Shown: one piece after another, positions 20,069 to 32,632 of the stretch
Numbering within the stretch: position 1 is the first letter of the stretch
How the letters are laid out: each line of letters starts with the position of its first letter
From: Micropterix aruncella
Taxonomy: Eukaryota > Arthropoda > Insecta > Lepidoptera > Micropterigidae
Assembly (NCBI GenBank): GCA_944548615.1
Contig: OX155965.1
Location: 19,565,101-19,629,100, forward strand
Direction of reading: 5' to 3'
Length of the DNA: 64,000 bases
Made by a program: the position numbers and the translations under genes
The notes under the pieces: model-generated
Told to the model about the DNA's origin: nothing
Database searches by the model: none
What the model saw: only the letters and a program-made list of their open reading frames with translations

Positions 20069-22818
20069 TTACTCATCATCAGAATCATCATCATTATCCG
20101 GAGCAGTGTCTTTGACATCATTCTTGCAGCTCAGACTTCTGTAAAACTCATGAGAGCTCTCATGAATAAAGCACAGCAAATCCAATAGATCCTTCTTCTT
20201 TTCGGTTGAAATAGTAATCTTGGAATGGTAGGCTTTCGGTACTGTATTTATTGTAATCATATCGTAAGCTTTACCCCGCTTAGAACAATCCATGTTCATG
20301 TACTCAACATTCTTGAATTCTTTTTTGTAAGAAAAACGGGACATGTTTTCTTTGGTATACAAAACAGATCGAACGTCGCACCACAGAAATTTTTCATTGT
20401 CTGTATTGGTTTTCCTGAGAGTATAACATTGTTTTGAAAAAATGTTGAAATCGTAGAACATATCACGAGTCATCTCGATAACAGTGAACTTCGCTGTTTT
20501 GTTTGAAGCTGTACGCACTAGCTGGTACCAATCTCTTGGCAAGTGAATATCCATACTCGTGTGCTTCTTCTTACGCTCAATCAACGCATGGTCGGTGTCA
20601 GCCTCCATGTGAGTATGACCGGGTACGAGAAATTTATGTTCAATAGATTGTAATTGAGGGGATAGTTTAGCCACTAGCATCAACATTGTTGTAACAATCG
20701 AATTCTTGTTTTGACCCGGGCAACTATCTGAGTACATGATCAGCTTCTTGGCGTTTGGGTTTAAATGCGGCAGTTGATTTATGATAAAATCGTATAGACA
20801 TGAAGCTATGTCGTTCGCTCCTCTATTCCCTTCACACTCCGGCCACATGTAGCAAAACGCTTTGTTTGTTTTTAGATCATGTATGGTTAGATTGTACGTC
20901 CATAGCTGTCTCTTGTAAAATGCTACATTCGTTTGCAAGTGTGGGGTGGGCAAACATTGTTGCAAATCAAATGTTATTACCATTACATCATCGCATGTCT
21001 GAGCCAGGTGTTTATCTTTTTTCTTTTCTTCGTAAGCAGCCTTAAATGCTTCTTGGTGCTCTTCGAGTGCCTTCGTCAAATCTGCAGCCTGTGCCTCGGT
21101 TGCGTACTTAAGTTTCATATTTATGGAGTCACATTTAGAACAAGTATCTACTGATGGTTTTTTGAAAGACAAATTCATGGTATCAAATACCTTTCTGAAA
21201 ATGGTTTTGCTGACTGGAGTTTCTGTCTTCAATTTGTACGAATTATAAAGAACTTGTAAGTTGAGTTCAGAATTCAAGAATTTCTTAGTCGTTTTGTTAC
21301 GGCCGTAGTGGCTTTCTGTGCAAGGGAAACAGGCAATATGAGCTTTTATTTCCTTTAGTTTGAAATCAGGAATCGACTTACCGACTCGACGTTTACGTGG
21401 TGGAAGTTGACCGCCATTGTCCCGTAGTTTTTCGCAAATCGTTTGTAGAAATTTATGACTTTCGTCGAAAGTCTTCAAAAGACATCCTTTACAAATTTGA
21501 TGTTTTGTTAGATCAGAACTTTGAACGAAGTATCTAAAGCTGACGTTGCGTTTTTTCTTTGGAGAAGACCTTGACGTTTTTTTTCCGCAAACTTCAATGC
21601 ATTTCGCCATATAATCGATCCTACTTTCATAACTTCCCAGACTCCAATATGTATCGAAAAGATTTTTCCTTACATGCAATGGTAGCCTATCTTTGCACTT
21701 CTTACGACAGTTGTCTAGATCACGTAATTCACGACTTTTCTTAGTTTTTCCTGACTTTGTTGTGTATTCGAAGCCAGTGTTACGAAAAAGTTTTCTCTTT
21801 ACTCTATCATGTCTTCTTTCTTTCTCACTTTTTCTTGTTTTTTTCTTTTTTCCGCCACTATTCATACCGCTATTTTTCCAGAAGGAATCAGCGGGAGCAT
21901 TCTCTGATATGCTCGCATTATTTGGAGATGGTGTTTCAGGAACCGTAATATTATTTTCTGATGTAGCCGTTTTCTTTCTTCTCTTTTTAACCGGAGTTCT
22001 TTCGTCATTAGTGGATGAGGAAGATTCATCAGTACCGCAAATGTAATCATCACTGCTAGATGATCCAAAATCACCATCGGTTGATGAACCTGCATCTGTC
22101 AAATCATCTAACAGGTTTTCGGAAGCATTTACATTTGTTTTGTTCGTCTTATCGTTGTCAATAACCATTTCTGTTGAATTATCTGAAGATATTGGATTCT
22201 GGTGTTCGTTGATAGTAGGGACTGGACTTTCAATAGACTTTTCTGGCAGTGATCCTTCAATTGGTTCTCTTACTTCGTATCCGTAGCCGCATTCATTGGT
22301 ATTATTATTTTGTTCTGTTCGTTTAATTTCAGCTTCGATGGGGTATTGAGAACTCATGTTTGCTGCGTCATTAGTGGCTAAATCCATTATTTTAGCTATT
22401 CGGGATTTCGGAAACGTCAACTGAAACAAAAATAAACGTCTGTACTGTAAGAAGGTACGTACTTACCGGTTTTAATTGAGCAATAATTGTAAGAAAACTC
22501 TTTAGAATCAGAGTACGGAAAAAATAATTATGTATCTCTAAACTACTGATAGTTAGTACTGATAGATAGTAAAAAAACATCAAAAGTAGGTTAACCAAAA
22601 AAGCGGAAAATCACTTTGAGTAGGTAGTCAATCGTGAATCAAATTAATAGGAACAAAATAGCAAAAGTAAAGATTAGTACCTTGACTATGTTTACATTAC
22701 AATAGGTACCTACCTATCTATTTTGTGTCAAGTGATTTAATTCAATAATGAAACAAAAATCCAAAACTATGCAATTTCGTGTAAAATGATACATCTAACA
22801 ACTTACGCGTCGATCCAT
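20069..22818 (-). CDS. putative transposase, DUF7869-like, two exons
   Basis: Exon 2 (20069-22420) is open for 783 codons. I infer a four-codon exon 1 at 22807-22818 (ATG GAT CGA CGC) in a GCCATGG context, followed by the donor GTAAGT. The acceptor TTTTTGTTTCAG ends at 22421, and the joined frame is in phase, giving about 787 residues. An internal ATG at 22387 is the alternative start. In order: a Ser/Asp/Asn-rich acidic N-terminus (to ~145), basic clusters (KKRRKK ~148; KKKKTRKSEKERR ~194), Cys pairs CRKKC (~242), CIEVC (~278), CKGC (~314), CFPC (~368) and CSKC (~431). An RNase H-like core follows: VITFDLQQCLPTP (Asp ~489), YSDSCPGQNKN (Asp ~569) and PGHTHMEADTDHALIE (~604-619), and the protein ends in an acidic tail. 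The block order matches the multicopy insect family I recall as DUF7869. Its position between matched inverted ends makes transposase the natural reading; catalysis is inferred. Confidence 0.8.
22421..22806 (-). other. predicted intron of the transposase gene
   Basis: GTAAGT at 22801-22806 (minus) and a T-rich acceptor ending CAG at 22421 bound 386 nt of AT-rich sequence. A second in-phase donor, CCG followed by GTAAGTAC near 22465, could give an alternative upstream exon and a 46-nt intron. Confidence 0.6.
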
Positions 22819-22935
22819 GGCGACTTCGGACGTGACCAAGCTTCATAAAGGCCGCAGCGACACTAACGCCCGCGCATCTCCTACCCCGCGTCACGCCCTC
22901 ACTTCGCCTCGCGCACCCCCGCCACTCTCGTCATG
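22817..22935 (-). promoter_or_regulatory. CpG-rich leader at the transposase start
   Basis: A GC- and CpG-rich patch in an otherwise AT-rich element sits directly upstream of the inferred start codon and ends in GCCATGG. It probably holds the 5' UTR and transcription start. No certain TATA box was identified. Confidence 0.5.
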
Positions 22936-23040
22936 TTCGTACTTGTATCACATAGCACATCTAGTAATTAATAAAAAAAAACAAATCTGGTTTGAGTTTT
23001 AGATACAACTCAATTTATATTCGTTTACACATAAAAAATT

Positions 23041-23440
23041 CTTTGTGTCGAATGATGTAAGTCGAGATGCATCACTTATCACAAATCAGGCACGTTGAGT
23101 TATACCCTAATCAGTATGGAGAAAAATTGGTGCAAAGTGATATAACTCTAAATATATCAATATTGACGATAAATATACTGAAAAATAAAGTGTGTAAATT
23201 AATATAATCTCTCTTATACCACGAGGCACAAAAAAAAATGTGTGAAGCAATGACCTAAAGGGGTTACGACTTGACTTATATCTAAATTCACGATATTTTT
23301 TCCGAAATTCTGTCAGTTATATCACTTGGCACCAAATTATCTCCGAAACTATAGCAGATAGAAGGACTTGAGTTGTACCAAAAAAATCGTAATTTTTTTC
23401 TGACAATTTCTATGTAAAAATCACAAAAAGGGTACAACTC

Positions 23441-23455
<15 letters not shown>
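23041..23455. promoter_or_regulatory. right subterminal motif cluster
   Basis: Motifs include GAATGATGTAAGTCGAG near 23050, GTTGAGTTATACCC near 23094, AAAGTGATATAACTCT near 23135, CAGTTATATCACTTGGCA near 23315, TTGAGTTGTACCA near 23366 and GGGTACAACTCGAGTTAAAT near 23430. They mirror the left cluster. Confidence 0.65.
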
Positions 23456-24155
<700 letters not shown>

Positions 24156-25416
24156 CACTGAGAAAAATATTGGTTTGATACTTACATTACCATTATGTTA
24201 TTACGGTTTTATATATAATAACGATGTTTCAATCGTAATTTTGTTGAATTACTAGAAATTTTGTTGAAACTCCATTGCTCGATTATATGTATCAACATTT
24301 TCCTTGCGTTTAATACAGAAATATCAGTATACTGTAGTTTCAATATCATTCATGCGTCCGACTATAACCGCACGTATACTTCTTATTTTCTCAATAATTC
24401 TGCTTTGAGTAGAGTAACTAAGATTAAGGATCTGGTTGTTAGACTCGACTCGAAACTGCTATTTGATGCCCACATCGACAGTATTGTTGCGAAAGCGTTT
24501 AAAGCCAGCCATTTATTATGCGATCCAGCGAACACTTCAATAACATAAAAACCATAAAATTCTCTATTGTGCTTACGTCCGCAGTCATCTTGAATATGCA
24601 TCCCAGTTATGGAACCCTTGTTACGAGGTGTGCGCATCGAGAATAGAGGCCATCCAAAGAAAATTTCTGCACTACATAGAATATAAATGTCGTATACGTG
24701 ATCCAGACTACTATTCTCGTTGTATCCGCCATCATTTGCTGCCATTGGCTTTGCGAAGAAACATAGCTGACATCTCACTTTTACTACGAATTTTAAATGG
24801 CTCGATTGATTGTCCTGAACTACTATCTAAAATATCTCTCCGCACTCCTAGCCGGTCACTTAGAAATAGGGTACTCCTTCTTGTACCTGGCTTACCCAAC
24901 CAAATACAGGCGTAATTCTTATTTTATAAGGGTATGCGAAACTTTCAACACCCTGAATGCTGACATTGATATTGACCCGTATATCACGAATATATATAGG
25001 TACTATAAGGAAGCATGTTGTAGGGCGATTTTGTGATGACCAGGCTTAGCATTTTCTTCTTTTATTACAGTCTTGTTTATGTCAACATGTTTTCTACTGT
25101 ACAATTTCGTATCTTCTTGTTTAATATCTTCTTTATGCTTAATATCAGTTCTCAATTCACGTTATTATTATTGTCATTATCAGTGGTAACTTGTAAATGG
25201 CTCTAAGCTTCCTATTTTTTTTCACTTAGAATTATTGGCTGTAAGTTATCCTAAGAAAATGAAATAAAAATAAAATACTACTACATGCTGTCATGTTAGA
25301 AGCGAGATCCCAAGGTCGCGACGTAATGCTATAACATAATTAGTAAGTATGGGTCACAGTCCGAGATATATACGTAATCCTTGTTGAAACATGCCATCGT
25401 CATATTTTTCTCAGTG
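24156..25416. mobile_element. MITE-1, copy 2, split by a LINE insertion
   Basis: The left end CACTGAGAAAAATATTGG and the right end ATATTTTTCTCAGTG match copy 1. The interior follows copy 1 up to CGCACGTATA (about 24377) and resumes at CTACTACATGCTGTCATG (about 25280). The intervening 0.9 kb is a LINE 3' fragment. Confidence 0.85.
24380..25279 (+). pseudogene. Jockey/CR1-like LINE, RT C-terminal fragment
   Basis: Plus-strand fragments read SRVTKIKDLVVRLDSKLLFD with AHIDSIVAKAFKASHLL; after a frame change LEYASQLWNP, SRIEAIQRKFLHY and LPLALRRNIADISLLLRIL; then after another PYITNIYRYYKEACCRAIL and a stop at 25036. Order and motifs (VKDLGV..D..L.F..HI, LEYAS.VW.P, R.E.IQ..F) match the post-palm region of Jockey/CR1 LINEs. 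It ends in an A-rich tail, AAATGAAATAAAAATAAAAT. At least three frame breaks make it non-functional. It is inserted in MITE-1 copy 2, so it is the younger of the two. Confidence 0.85.
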
Positions 25417-25888
25417 TAAGTGAGCCTATTCCCAAAAGGTATCTTGTAATAAAAAATAAACGTGTCTTGTTCGAAATCTCGGACGATACGAAAGATCGTC
25501 TACCTACTATCGTCATATATCAAAGGTTCAAGGAATAAGTATTGCCCTTGAATTTGGATTTCATCTGCAGCAGATTTTATCTATTTCTCTCCTTCGTGTC
25601 ACGGTGATGGTCACCTTTATTAGCTCATATCTGTCCGAGTCATTGACAAAGCATGTAAGATTTAAATGTAGAGCTACCAGATTGTTCGGCAAACTCCCGA
25701 AACAATCGATCGGATGGGTAGCGTTATAGTTTCTTGTTGATTACTCAGTATGGCTTTTTAAGTCTTCATTTGAATCAAGATGTTGCTTGGCAGTATCATC
25801 ACAAGTGATCTACCCATGTTTGTATACTAATGGATCCATGTAGTTGGGCCATTATGACCCGCTTCGTTTTCGGGAGGGCCAACTCAAG
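25417..25888. other. unassigned gap
   Basis: No gene seen. Confidence 0.4.
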
Positions 25889-26453
25889 GTATACCAGACA
25901 GTAGCGTCTCTTAGAACAAAATTGAAAACGAGGCGAGCTACGTCACGAGTCCAAGGGCTCGCATATGACCACCACATGTCTACTACTCCGCTAACACAGA
26001 TGTTCAAACGTTTTGAGGAATTCGCCGACCTTCGCACGCGCGTAACGCTAACCAAAGGCATACGTCGAGACGTACCCCTCTGCTCGCTTCCCTCGCACCC
26101 CATCCCTGCAATCATTTTTACTGACAACCGTGGCACTCCAATAAGACTCAGGAAGTGAGCTCGCCTTATCACAGGAGTGCCTAGCAAGGCGGGCTCGGTT
26201 TCACTTTACTTGGCACATTAGGAATAATGTTATGCAATTCAACATATAATTTATGCATAATTTGGCCTGGGCACAGACAGATGTATGCCTAAATTTAGAA
26301 GCATATAACGGTATTTTCTGGATTGTACGTTATATTTCTTTTGAGCTATTGCGTTTGAATGTTTATGTAACGAATAAATAAAAATAAAAAAATAAATAAA
26401 ATAAAATCCTCTATCGCTCGACAGTGCGTCTACTGTTCTCTCGGTTTACTGTG
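25889..26453. mobile_element. MITE-3, copy 1, interrupted by an A-tailed insertion
   Basis: Shares GTATACCAGACAGTAGCGTC, GTAACGCTAACCAAAGGC and CTCGCTTCCCTCG with the copy at 53677-53967, then breaks at about 26123. The right end (TATCGCTCGACAGTGCGTCT to TACTGTG) resumes at about 26405. The extreme left terminus is missing. Confidence 0.75.
26124..26404 (+). mobile_element. LINE 3' fragment with A-rich tail
   Basis: An insertion inside MITE-3 copy 1 that ends in AATAAAAATAAAAAAATAAA and more A-rich sequence. The sequence before the tail is not identified. Target duplication unclear. Confidence 0.5.
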
Positions 26454-26459
26454 GTTCAG

Positions 26460-26720
26460 CCCCCATCCGGTAGAAGTTCGAGCCTGGGTAGGACTCTTTG
26501 TTTCCCCTGCAACTGATTATGCAGGTGGGTCAGTTTACCCCGGAGAATGTTCATCGGGCGCATCTGGGCGGTTTGGGCATCGTGCGGCGTCAGCCGATCT
26601 ACTGTGTACTCCGGCTAATAACCGGGGGAGTCTAAAAAAGGACACAATGTTTCCTATGAAGCGGGGGTGGCTCCTTACCTAATGTAAACCGTTGGGCAAA
26701 GGATGAAACGGTCCGCTATT
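26460..26720 (+). repeat. Rep-A fragment, diverged
   Basis: Starts CCCCATCCGGTAG and includes CATCGTGCGGCGTCAGCC and CCGGGGGAGTCTA. The family's 3' half is absent. Confidence 0.75.
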
Positions 26721-27031
26721 TATTTGAACTGAAATATTGCAACGGAAAACCACCGATCGGTGGTATTAGCATTCTAGCGGTTAATCCCTTTTTCATCGGT
26801 AATTCCAGTATTAGCTTCGGGTTGTCAAATACAGCTCGATGCTTCTTATTTTCCTAACTTTCAAAGAGCAGGTGATCATTCTACAAAATGGTGTTAGGGT
26901 GTTATTTTCTACAGGTGTTATTTTCTACAAAATGTGCTCTCTGGTATACCGGTGGACCTGGTCTGCGGTATTTCTGGCTGGGGCACACGGTCTAATCTAA
27001 TCTATTCTTTCTATAATTTATTTTCCACCGA
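26721..27031. other. unassigned gap
   Basis: Contains a near-perfect local duplication of GGTGTTATTTTCTACA around 26890-26930. No gene seen. Confidence 0.4.
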
Positions 27032-27265
27032 CTAAATAATCCCTGAAGACAGAGCACTCCGCCCGCCTCTTTTATGTCTATCGATCGCTAGAGTACGGAC
27101 TTTCGGCTTGGAGTCCTCGCACGCCACAATGCACCTTCGGCCTTTGTACATAAGCTCTATAAAAGCGTTGTCCTCGTGTGCACTTAAGCGGGCGATAGCA
27201 ACGTCCGTCGTCGCTTTGTGAGCGATGGTCGTGTTCATACACCTGCGAACTTTTGCACGGGTCAT
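27032..27265 (-). CDS. 77-codon open frame of unknown origin
   Basis: Reads MTRAKVRRCMNTTIAHKATT and onward to a stop. It is basic at both ends and has more balanced codon use than the AT-rich surroundings. The sequence includes VAIARLSAHEDNAFIELMY and RTLAIDRHKRGGRS. I recognise no family and see no second copy. It could be an exon, a mobile-element fragment or chance. Confidence 0.25.
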   Translation of the reverse strand: MTRAKVRRCMNTTIAHKATTDVAIARLSAHEDNAFIELMYKGRRCIVACEDSKPKVRTLAIDRHKRGGRSALSSGII

Positions 27266-27714
27266 ATGTAAGTATTATAGAATTATTTATGGGATAATGG
27301 TACGGAAATGGAATGGAAATAGCGCGGTGACTATTTCTGCGGGTGAAGAGCTTTTGAAATGCTTTCAGGAGTTTTCGAAATATTATGTCGTACGGATCGG
27401 AAACACGAAACCCATTTCCAACATGTATGAATGAAATATGCCTTCCAACTAAGAGTGCTCTTGGGACAATAAACCTAACTACAAGAGGCACATTCTAAAG
27501 GAATTTAGGAAACACTGCATAAAAATATAAAAGGCTTTCTACGTGAACAAAACCCTACAAACCTATGTATATTATACACACTCACGACTATATTGTAAAC
27601 CTCAATTTTTAGCCACTCTTTTTCTATATTACATTAAAAAATAGCGTTCTAAAATGTCATATTTCTAATATAAATTATTATCAAGGTAATTATGTACATG
27701 AAAGTATGTATTAT
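27266..27714. other. unassigned gap
   Basis: No gene seen. Confidence 0.4.
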
Positions 27715-27842
27715 GACATAGGTCCTGGATTAAAATCCCGGCTAGGTCCCAATTTTCCGTTGGGGGGGGGGGGGTGCGTTCCCTGTGCCCCCCTCCCCCC
27801 CATCCATGTATAAGTCTTTAGATGAATCTCCGTTCCGAGCTA
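27715..27842 (+). mobile_element. SINE-1 head fragment with poly-G
   Basis: GGATTAAAATCCCGGCTAGG corresponds to the tRNA-like B-box region of SINE-1 and is followed by CCCAATTTTCCGTTGGGG. A G run (27763-27774) and C-rich sequence replace the normal body. Confidence 0.55.
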
Positions 27843-28537
27843 GGTGTATAAAAAGTATACTAATTGAATAAGATTTTAAATTATAATAAGGTTTCTTGTA
27901 CTTTTTATATTGAATTATGGATAAATAAATAATTAATGATATTTGACGTGAGGGGCACCTGCATTTAAGGTAAATTAATTAAATAGATAACAACAAGTTA
28001 GAGCCAGTATAGAAAAGTAGGATGGATAGGTTCAGAGATCGAGTTGGCTCTAAGTTGTATTTTTTGCATTTGTGATTATCTTTCTCGCTTATTCGTTTAT
28101 AATAATTAGCACAGTGATATGTTTCATTGCCTTTTATTTAATGCTTCCTTGTATTAACAACAGCGGAATTACAATAAAAAAAGGTTATAAAAGAACAATT
28201 TTATTTCAATTTCAAACCTCTCTATCTTTATGATGGGGCCTGTTTCTTTCCTGTCCAAATATATGATTCAAGTGTTATAATTACCTCATTTCACCCAAAA
28301 AATGACAATCCTCCTTTTTTCTGTGTGATCTATATTTTTTAAAATATTTAATAAATTAAGCTTTTAAAGAGCTATGGCATTTCTTAAGTTTTGCATATTT
28401 TATTATTGAATATTGCAAAATTATTTAAAAAAAATATTTATACTTATTTTTTAATAATCCCTGTTAGGAATTCGGAATTTTAATAACAATTAAAGCTAAA
28501 TAAAGATATATTAATACATTATAACTTATTATTAAAT
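27843..28537. other. AT-rich gap
   Basis: No gene or repeat copy seen. Confidence 0.4.
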
Positions 28538-28860
28538 CTAGTTGTCCCTTGTCTCATGCCAGCTGGCCTGCTGCGACAGGCAACGCGTTAAAATCTTTCC
28601 CGCTCGGTCCCACCTGCGCATTGCAGAGCTTCCAGTCTCTACAAAACATTTTTGTCTTCCTTTACCATTCAGTGTAGCCGTGCTCCTCGCTGATCTAAGC
28701 TTTGCATACCTAAATAGTCTCTTAAAATATAAAAAACTTATTCTGCGTATGTCTACAAAGTTCCATATTGACCGGATACGTAGAAGTGGGCTAAAATCGC
28801 ATTGCAATATTTGAAGCATGCATACTGATATCTGAAGATAAATAAAAGACTGTAAAGTAA
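28538..28860 (+). other. low-copy patch with a 90-codon open frame
   Basis: A plus-strand frame (28542-28814) with balanced composition reads RVKIFPARSHLRIAELP and LRMSTKFHIDRIRRSGLKS and is followed by AATAAAAGAC, a polyadenylation-like signal. The overlapping minus frame is equally open. I do not recognise a product. Confidence 0.25.
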
Positions 28861-29348
28861 GCCAAAGCTACTTTTTCCTTATGGAAAAGATATAAATATA
28901 TAAGGTATTTCTATAAATATTCGTTGTACGTTTATATGAATATCTATTTCTTTTGTTCATATCGTAGAATTCATATCGAGAACATCGTAACAACTGCGCT
29001 GTCCTAAAAACTACTATCACCAATGCTTGGCCATTTTATTGATACAACTGACTATAGTAACAGACTTTATCAATCGTTTCATTGAGCTTTCAAAAATAAA
29101 CCTCATTTTAGTTCTTATTGTTTAATAATAATATTATGAATTTAATATTCAATATGTAGATTACAATGTGTAACGTAACAAACCTGATCATATACATACG
29201 TTGTTTTTTTCCATTTTTGTTTTGATACTTTCTACTGTGTGATTATTTTTTGTATAAAGTGCCTAAGATGACTATTCATATTCTTATAATAATTACCCTT
29301 TTTATTTGTATACATGTATTATTTTATTTGTATACATGGATTTAGCTC
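28861..29348. other. AT-rich gap
   Basis: No gene seen. Confidence 0.4.
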
Positions 29349-29958
29349 TAATTTTTAAGCTATTGCATAGCTTTTATCGCGGGCCTAGAGGCCAGCGCGG
29401 CGACCGAATGGAGAAATTTCCTAACGAAAATCAATGATTTTAAACTGATAATAACGTCTAAACGAGTACTGCTTACGATTCGAGAAAAATATATGTTAAA
29501 CAAGAACATTTTCCTAATATTCTTAGCTTTGAATATTTTAGATTTTGTTTATATTACATAGTGTAATTAATTTGTGAAATTAGGTCTAACCAAACACAAA
29601 AACGACTACTACGCAAATACTATCTGGCATATTATTATGAAACCTGCACCATTTTAAAGATAATTTAATTATCTATCTTTTAATCTACGATTTTTTTCGA
29701 ATAATCCGTTTTTTTGCTTTATCGAATAAAAAATTCGTGCGCGGCGCTCTATCGGAAGACGTTTAAATTATTCCGAATCATTTGCTTTCGCAGCCGCAAA
29801 TGATTCGGAATAATTTCAACGTTTTCCGATAGAGAGCAGTTATCTGATATCAGAAAAAATAAAATAAATAAAATAAATAAATAATTATAATTGCATAAGT
29901 TGTTAAAAATGCTATGCAATAGCTTTACCGCGGCAGTCCCCGAGTGCCACTAATTTTT
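29349..29958. mobile_element. Hairpin element, copy 1 (594 bp, 8-bp duplication)
   Basis: The element is 29357-29950. TAATTTTT flanks both sides (29349-29356 and 29951-29958). Starts AAGCTATTGCATAGCTTTTA and ends CAGTCCCCGAGTGCCAC. The block AAGCTATTGCATAGC recurs inverted near the right end, offset by about 25 bp. The interior has a long hairpin (arms 29747-29785 and 29796-29834). It has no coding capacity. An 8-bp duplication is compatible with hAT-type mobilisation, but the ends are not typical hAT ends. Confidence 0.75.
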
Positions 29959-30619
29959 TTATTATTATTTGTCTGCCATGTAAAGCCGACTTTAGTCAAC
30001 GCTATTGTCGAATTAATGTTTATGTTTTAATAGTTTTATATCTACATATAATTATATATTACTAGTAACTGACTAATTCTAATATGCGATAATTAGCTTC
30101 ATAATTCATGCTTTTATTGTATATTCTGAATGAATAAATTGAATACTGAATACTGAATACTGAAACATCAACGTAGGGTGATAGCGAAAAGTAGTTACTA
30201 TACTGAAAAAATATTGTAAACATCTCAAAAATCCGACAAATGTAAAAGCTAATAAGAACATTCTGAGAACGAATTTCGAACGTCGGAGGTTGTTTGAACA
30301 CGTAGAATTTTGAACCTTGCATATTATTTTTATATTTTGATTAATCTTGCTTTACCATTAACTACATAAGGTACTTAGCTGAATCTGAATTGCTGTAAAT
30401 GTGATGAACGCGCCGCGTCGCTGTGCAAGCATTGAATAGTGAAATTAACACGAATTTTAACACGAAAAATATTTTCCGTTCGGCGAGGCGTAACTTTAGT
30501 TTGCTCGTTAGTTAAATCTAATTAAGGACTTACATTTATTTTACATTTACTAGTTTCATGCCATTTTGTCCATTAAACCGGATCTAATAAAACGTCGGAA
30601 AAACAAGTGTCACATTTGG
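29959..30619. other. AT-rich gap
   Basis: A short triplicated AATACTGAATACTGAATACT lies near 30141. No gene seen. Confidence 0.4.
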
Positions 30620-31087
30620 AGATATCGACTACAACGGGCGAAACCGTCACCTCATGAAGATTTAACGATAATGACCGTTCTGTCTACCGTGAGATGAGAA
30701 TAGAAGACTTTGAGCATATACAAATCTATCATCCAGCAAAGCCACGAACCCGCCAGAGGCCAATGCCTTAAGGCGAGGCACTAGGAAGATAACCCAGTGG
30801 GGTCACCTCGCCCCTTGTCCACCAGTTTCGGCCAGATTTCTCCGGCTTCCCGACTGGTTACGGGTTCGAGGTTGCTTGCGCAGTCCTCCCCCTTGCGTAG
30901 CGGTGATTCGGTGTCTACCGAATCTATCGTGGACCACGGCATCCTTTATTCACCCGGTATCGGGTAGCCGATTGGTCGTTTCAAGAGCAGTTACCGTAAG
31001 GTTGACAACCTTACCTTGCCGACCTGTGAGTTGGGCCGACCCAGACACATGTGTCATGGACTATTTGCGCTTGGCCTATTAGCTCCC
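30620..31087 (-). repeat. Rep-A copy, internally deleted
   Basis: Carries both family ends (ATCGACTACAACGGGCG at left and GGCCTATTAGCTCCC at right), but lacks about 170 bp between the CGTAAGGT and ACCTGTGAG blocks. Confidence 0.8.
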
Positions 31088-31140
31088 AGACAAGTATCAT
31101 AGCTAGGACATCTACTGTTCACAGTTGTCAATAAATACAA

Positions 31141-31397
31141 TTAGGTGGCCTGATATTATGTCATAAGGTTCAGGGTTCGATTCCCGGCCAGGTCGCAATT
31201 TTTTGTTGGATAAAATTTAAGGGAATTACATTTCAATTATGTCGATCGAATGCAATAACAATTACAAACACAGTTACATGCACACATTACATAAACGCTT
31301 TATGGTAGGGTTGGTTGTAAGCGATTAGGTAATCTAATGACAATATATCCGCCCATTGTGAGATTTCACAATAAAGAGTAGAAACAAACAAACAAAC
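31141..31397 (+). mobile_element. SINE-1, nearly full length
   Basis: The tRNA-like head contains GGGTTCGATTCCCGGCCAGG (pol III B box). The body has GGAATTACATTTCAATTATG, GTCGATCGAATGCAATAACA, GTAGGGTTGGTTGTAAGCGA and CCGCCCATTGTGAGATTTCA. The tail is AGAGTAGAAACAAACAAACA. Only the A-box part is missing. Confidence 0.85.
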
Positions 31398-32470
31398 TGC
31401 TCGAAAATACCTATAGCTAGAGTCTGCCCGAATTTCGTTTCCAGCTTTTATAACATATCTATGTCTCAGTTTATAAGTTAATAATTTACTGAACTAAAAA
31501 TCATTACAAGTTCAGTTGACATGTTATATTAGGAATCGTAATATGAAAATCATCTTTTAAACCGTTTTTTTATCGATATTTCTTGGCGAATTTATAATAA
31601 GATATAAAATATTATTAAAGACAACATTTTAGAACATTTATATACCTATTCGTACTACTTTTATAGTTGAAACATTTTTAAATATAGGTACCTTTTATTT
31701 TAGTTATGCGCTGTATTCATCCCCCTTAAAACGCCAAGCTTTGCTGCTTTCATTTCATAAGCGCCTAATTTCGGGAGTTATTGTAGCGAACATTTTCATA
31801 ATTCAATAACCATATAAACGGAATGCATCACAGACTCGTACTCAGGTACACATCGAATGTTCGTTACAGTGCAATCGCATCAGTTTTCAAGCGTGAATTT
31901 CATGGCGCTTTCGGCGTCCGCTGAAGCGTCTGCATTTCCATTTGTTGGGTCTGCATATCCGCTTGTCGGAAACGTGTAGGTTGGTAGACGCTTTGAAATT
32001 GTCCACTGCGTATACCTGCTTGCGGTTGAGAGTTTCGTATGCGGCGAGAGATATATGTACCCAGAGGGATTTACTTTAACGTAGACAAATGCTTAGTAAT
32101 TAATTACATATACTAGTTAGGTCATCCGATGCGTTTGCCATGATTTTTCCTCCCCTAACACTATTTTAATACTATTATATAATATGTATGTTATACATAG
32201 CATAGAATTGTAAAGGTTATATCAATATGTAATTGATTTATATATGTGTATTATTTTAGTTTTTATTTTGGTTTTATTATTTTTTTCATATACATATATG
32301 TATGTGTATGTGTGCATATATGGATATATATATTTTATCTATAGATGTATATGAGTATCTATGTCTGTATATGCGTAAACATTTATAGTTTCATATTTGT
32401 CGATTTAAAAATAAGTACTAACATATAGTTTAAGTTGACAGTGCACACTTAATATCTAGTCATTAAAAGT
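31398..32470. other. AT-rich gap
   Basis: A (TA/TG)-rich stretch lies at 32290-32390. No gene seen. Confidence 0.4.
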
Positions 32471-32632
32471 TTGCCTTAGAACAGGCCTAGGCCTAGTTAG
32501 GCGACTGTGTCAAACATTAAAAACAATGTCGCATCAATTTCTTGCTGACATCTTCCTTACAAATATGACATTAATTGTTTACTAGATGTGTTACTAAATA
32601 AATAAATGAAAATAAATAAATACATAAATATA
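32471..32632 (+). mobile_element. LINE-like 3' end with A-rich tail
   Basis: GCCTTAGAACAGGCCTAGGC opens a block ending in an AAATAAATAAATGAAAATAA tail. A related block is at 45810-45995. Confidence 0.5.

Noticed and set aside
21693..22046. Plus-strand hydrophobic frame of 117 codons
   Set aside because: It is the antisense of the Ser/Lys-rich N-terminal part of the transposase; Lys codons read as Phe/Leu on the other strand.
25844..26187. Two antiparallel open frames of about 105 codons
   Set aside because: They cover MITE-3 and an A-tailed insertion; the complete MITE-3 copy at 53677 does not preserve either frame.
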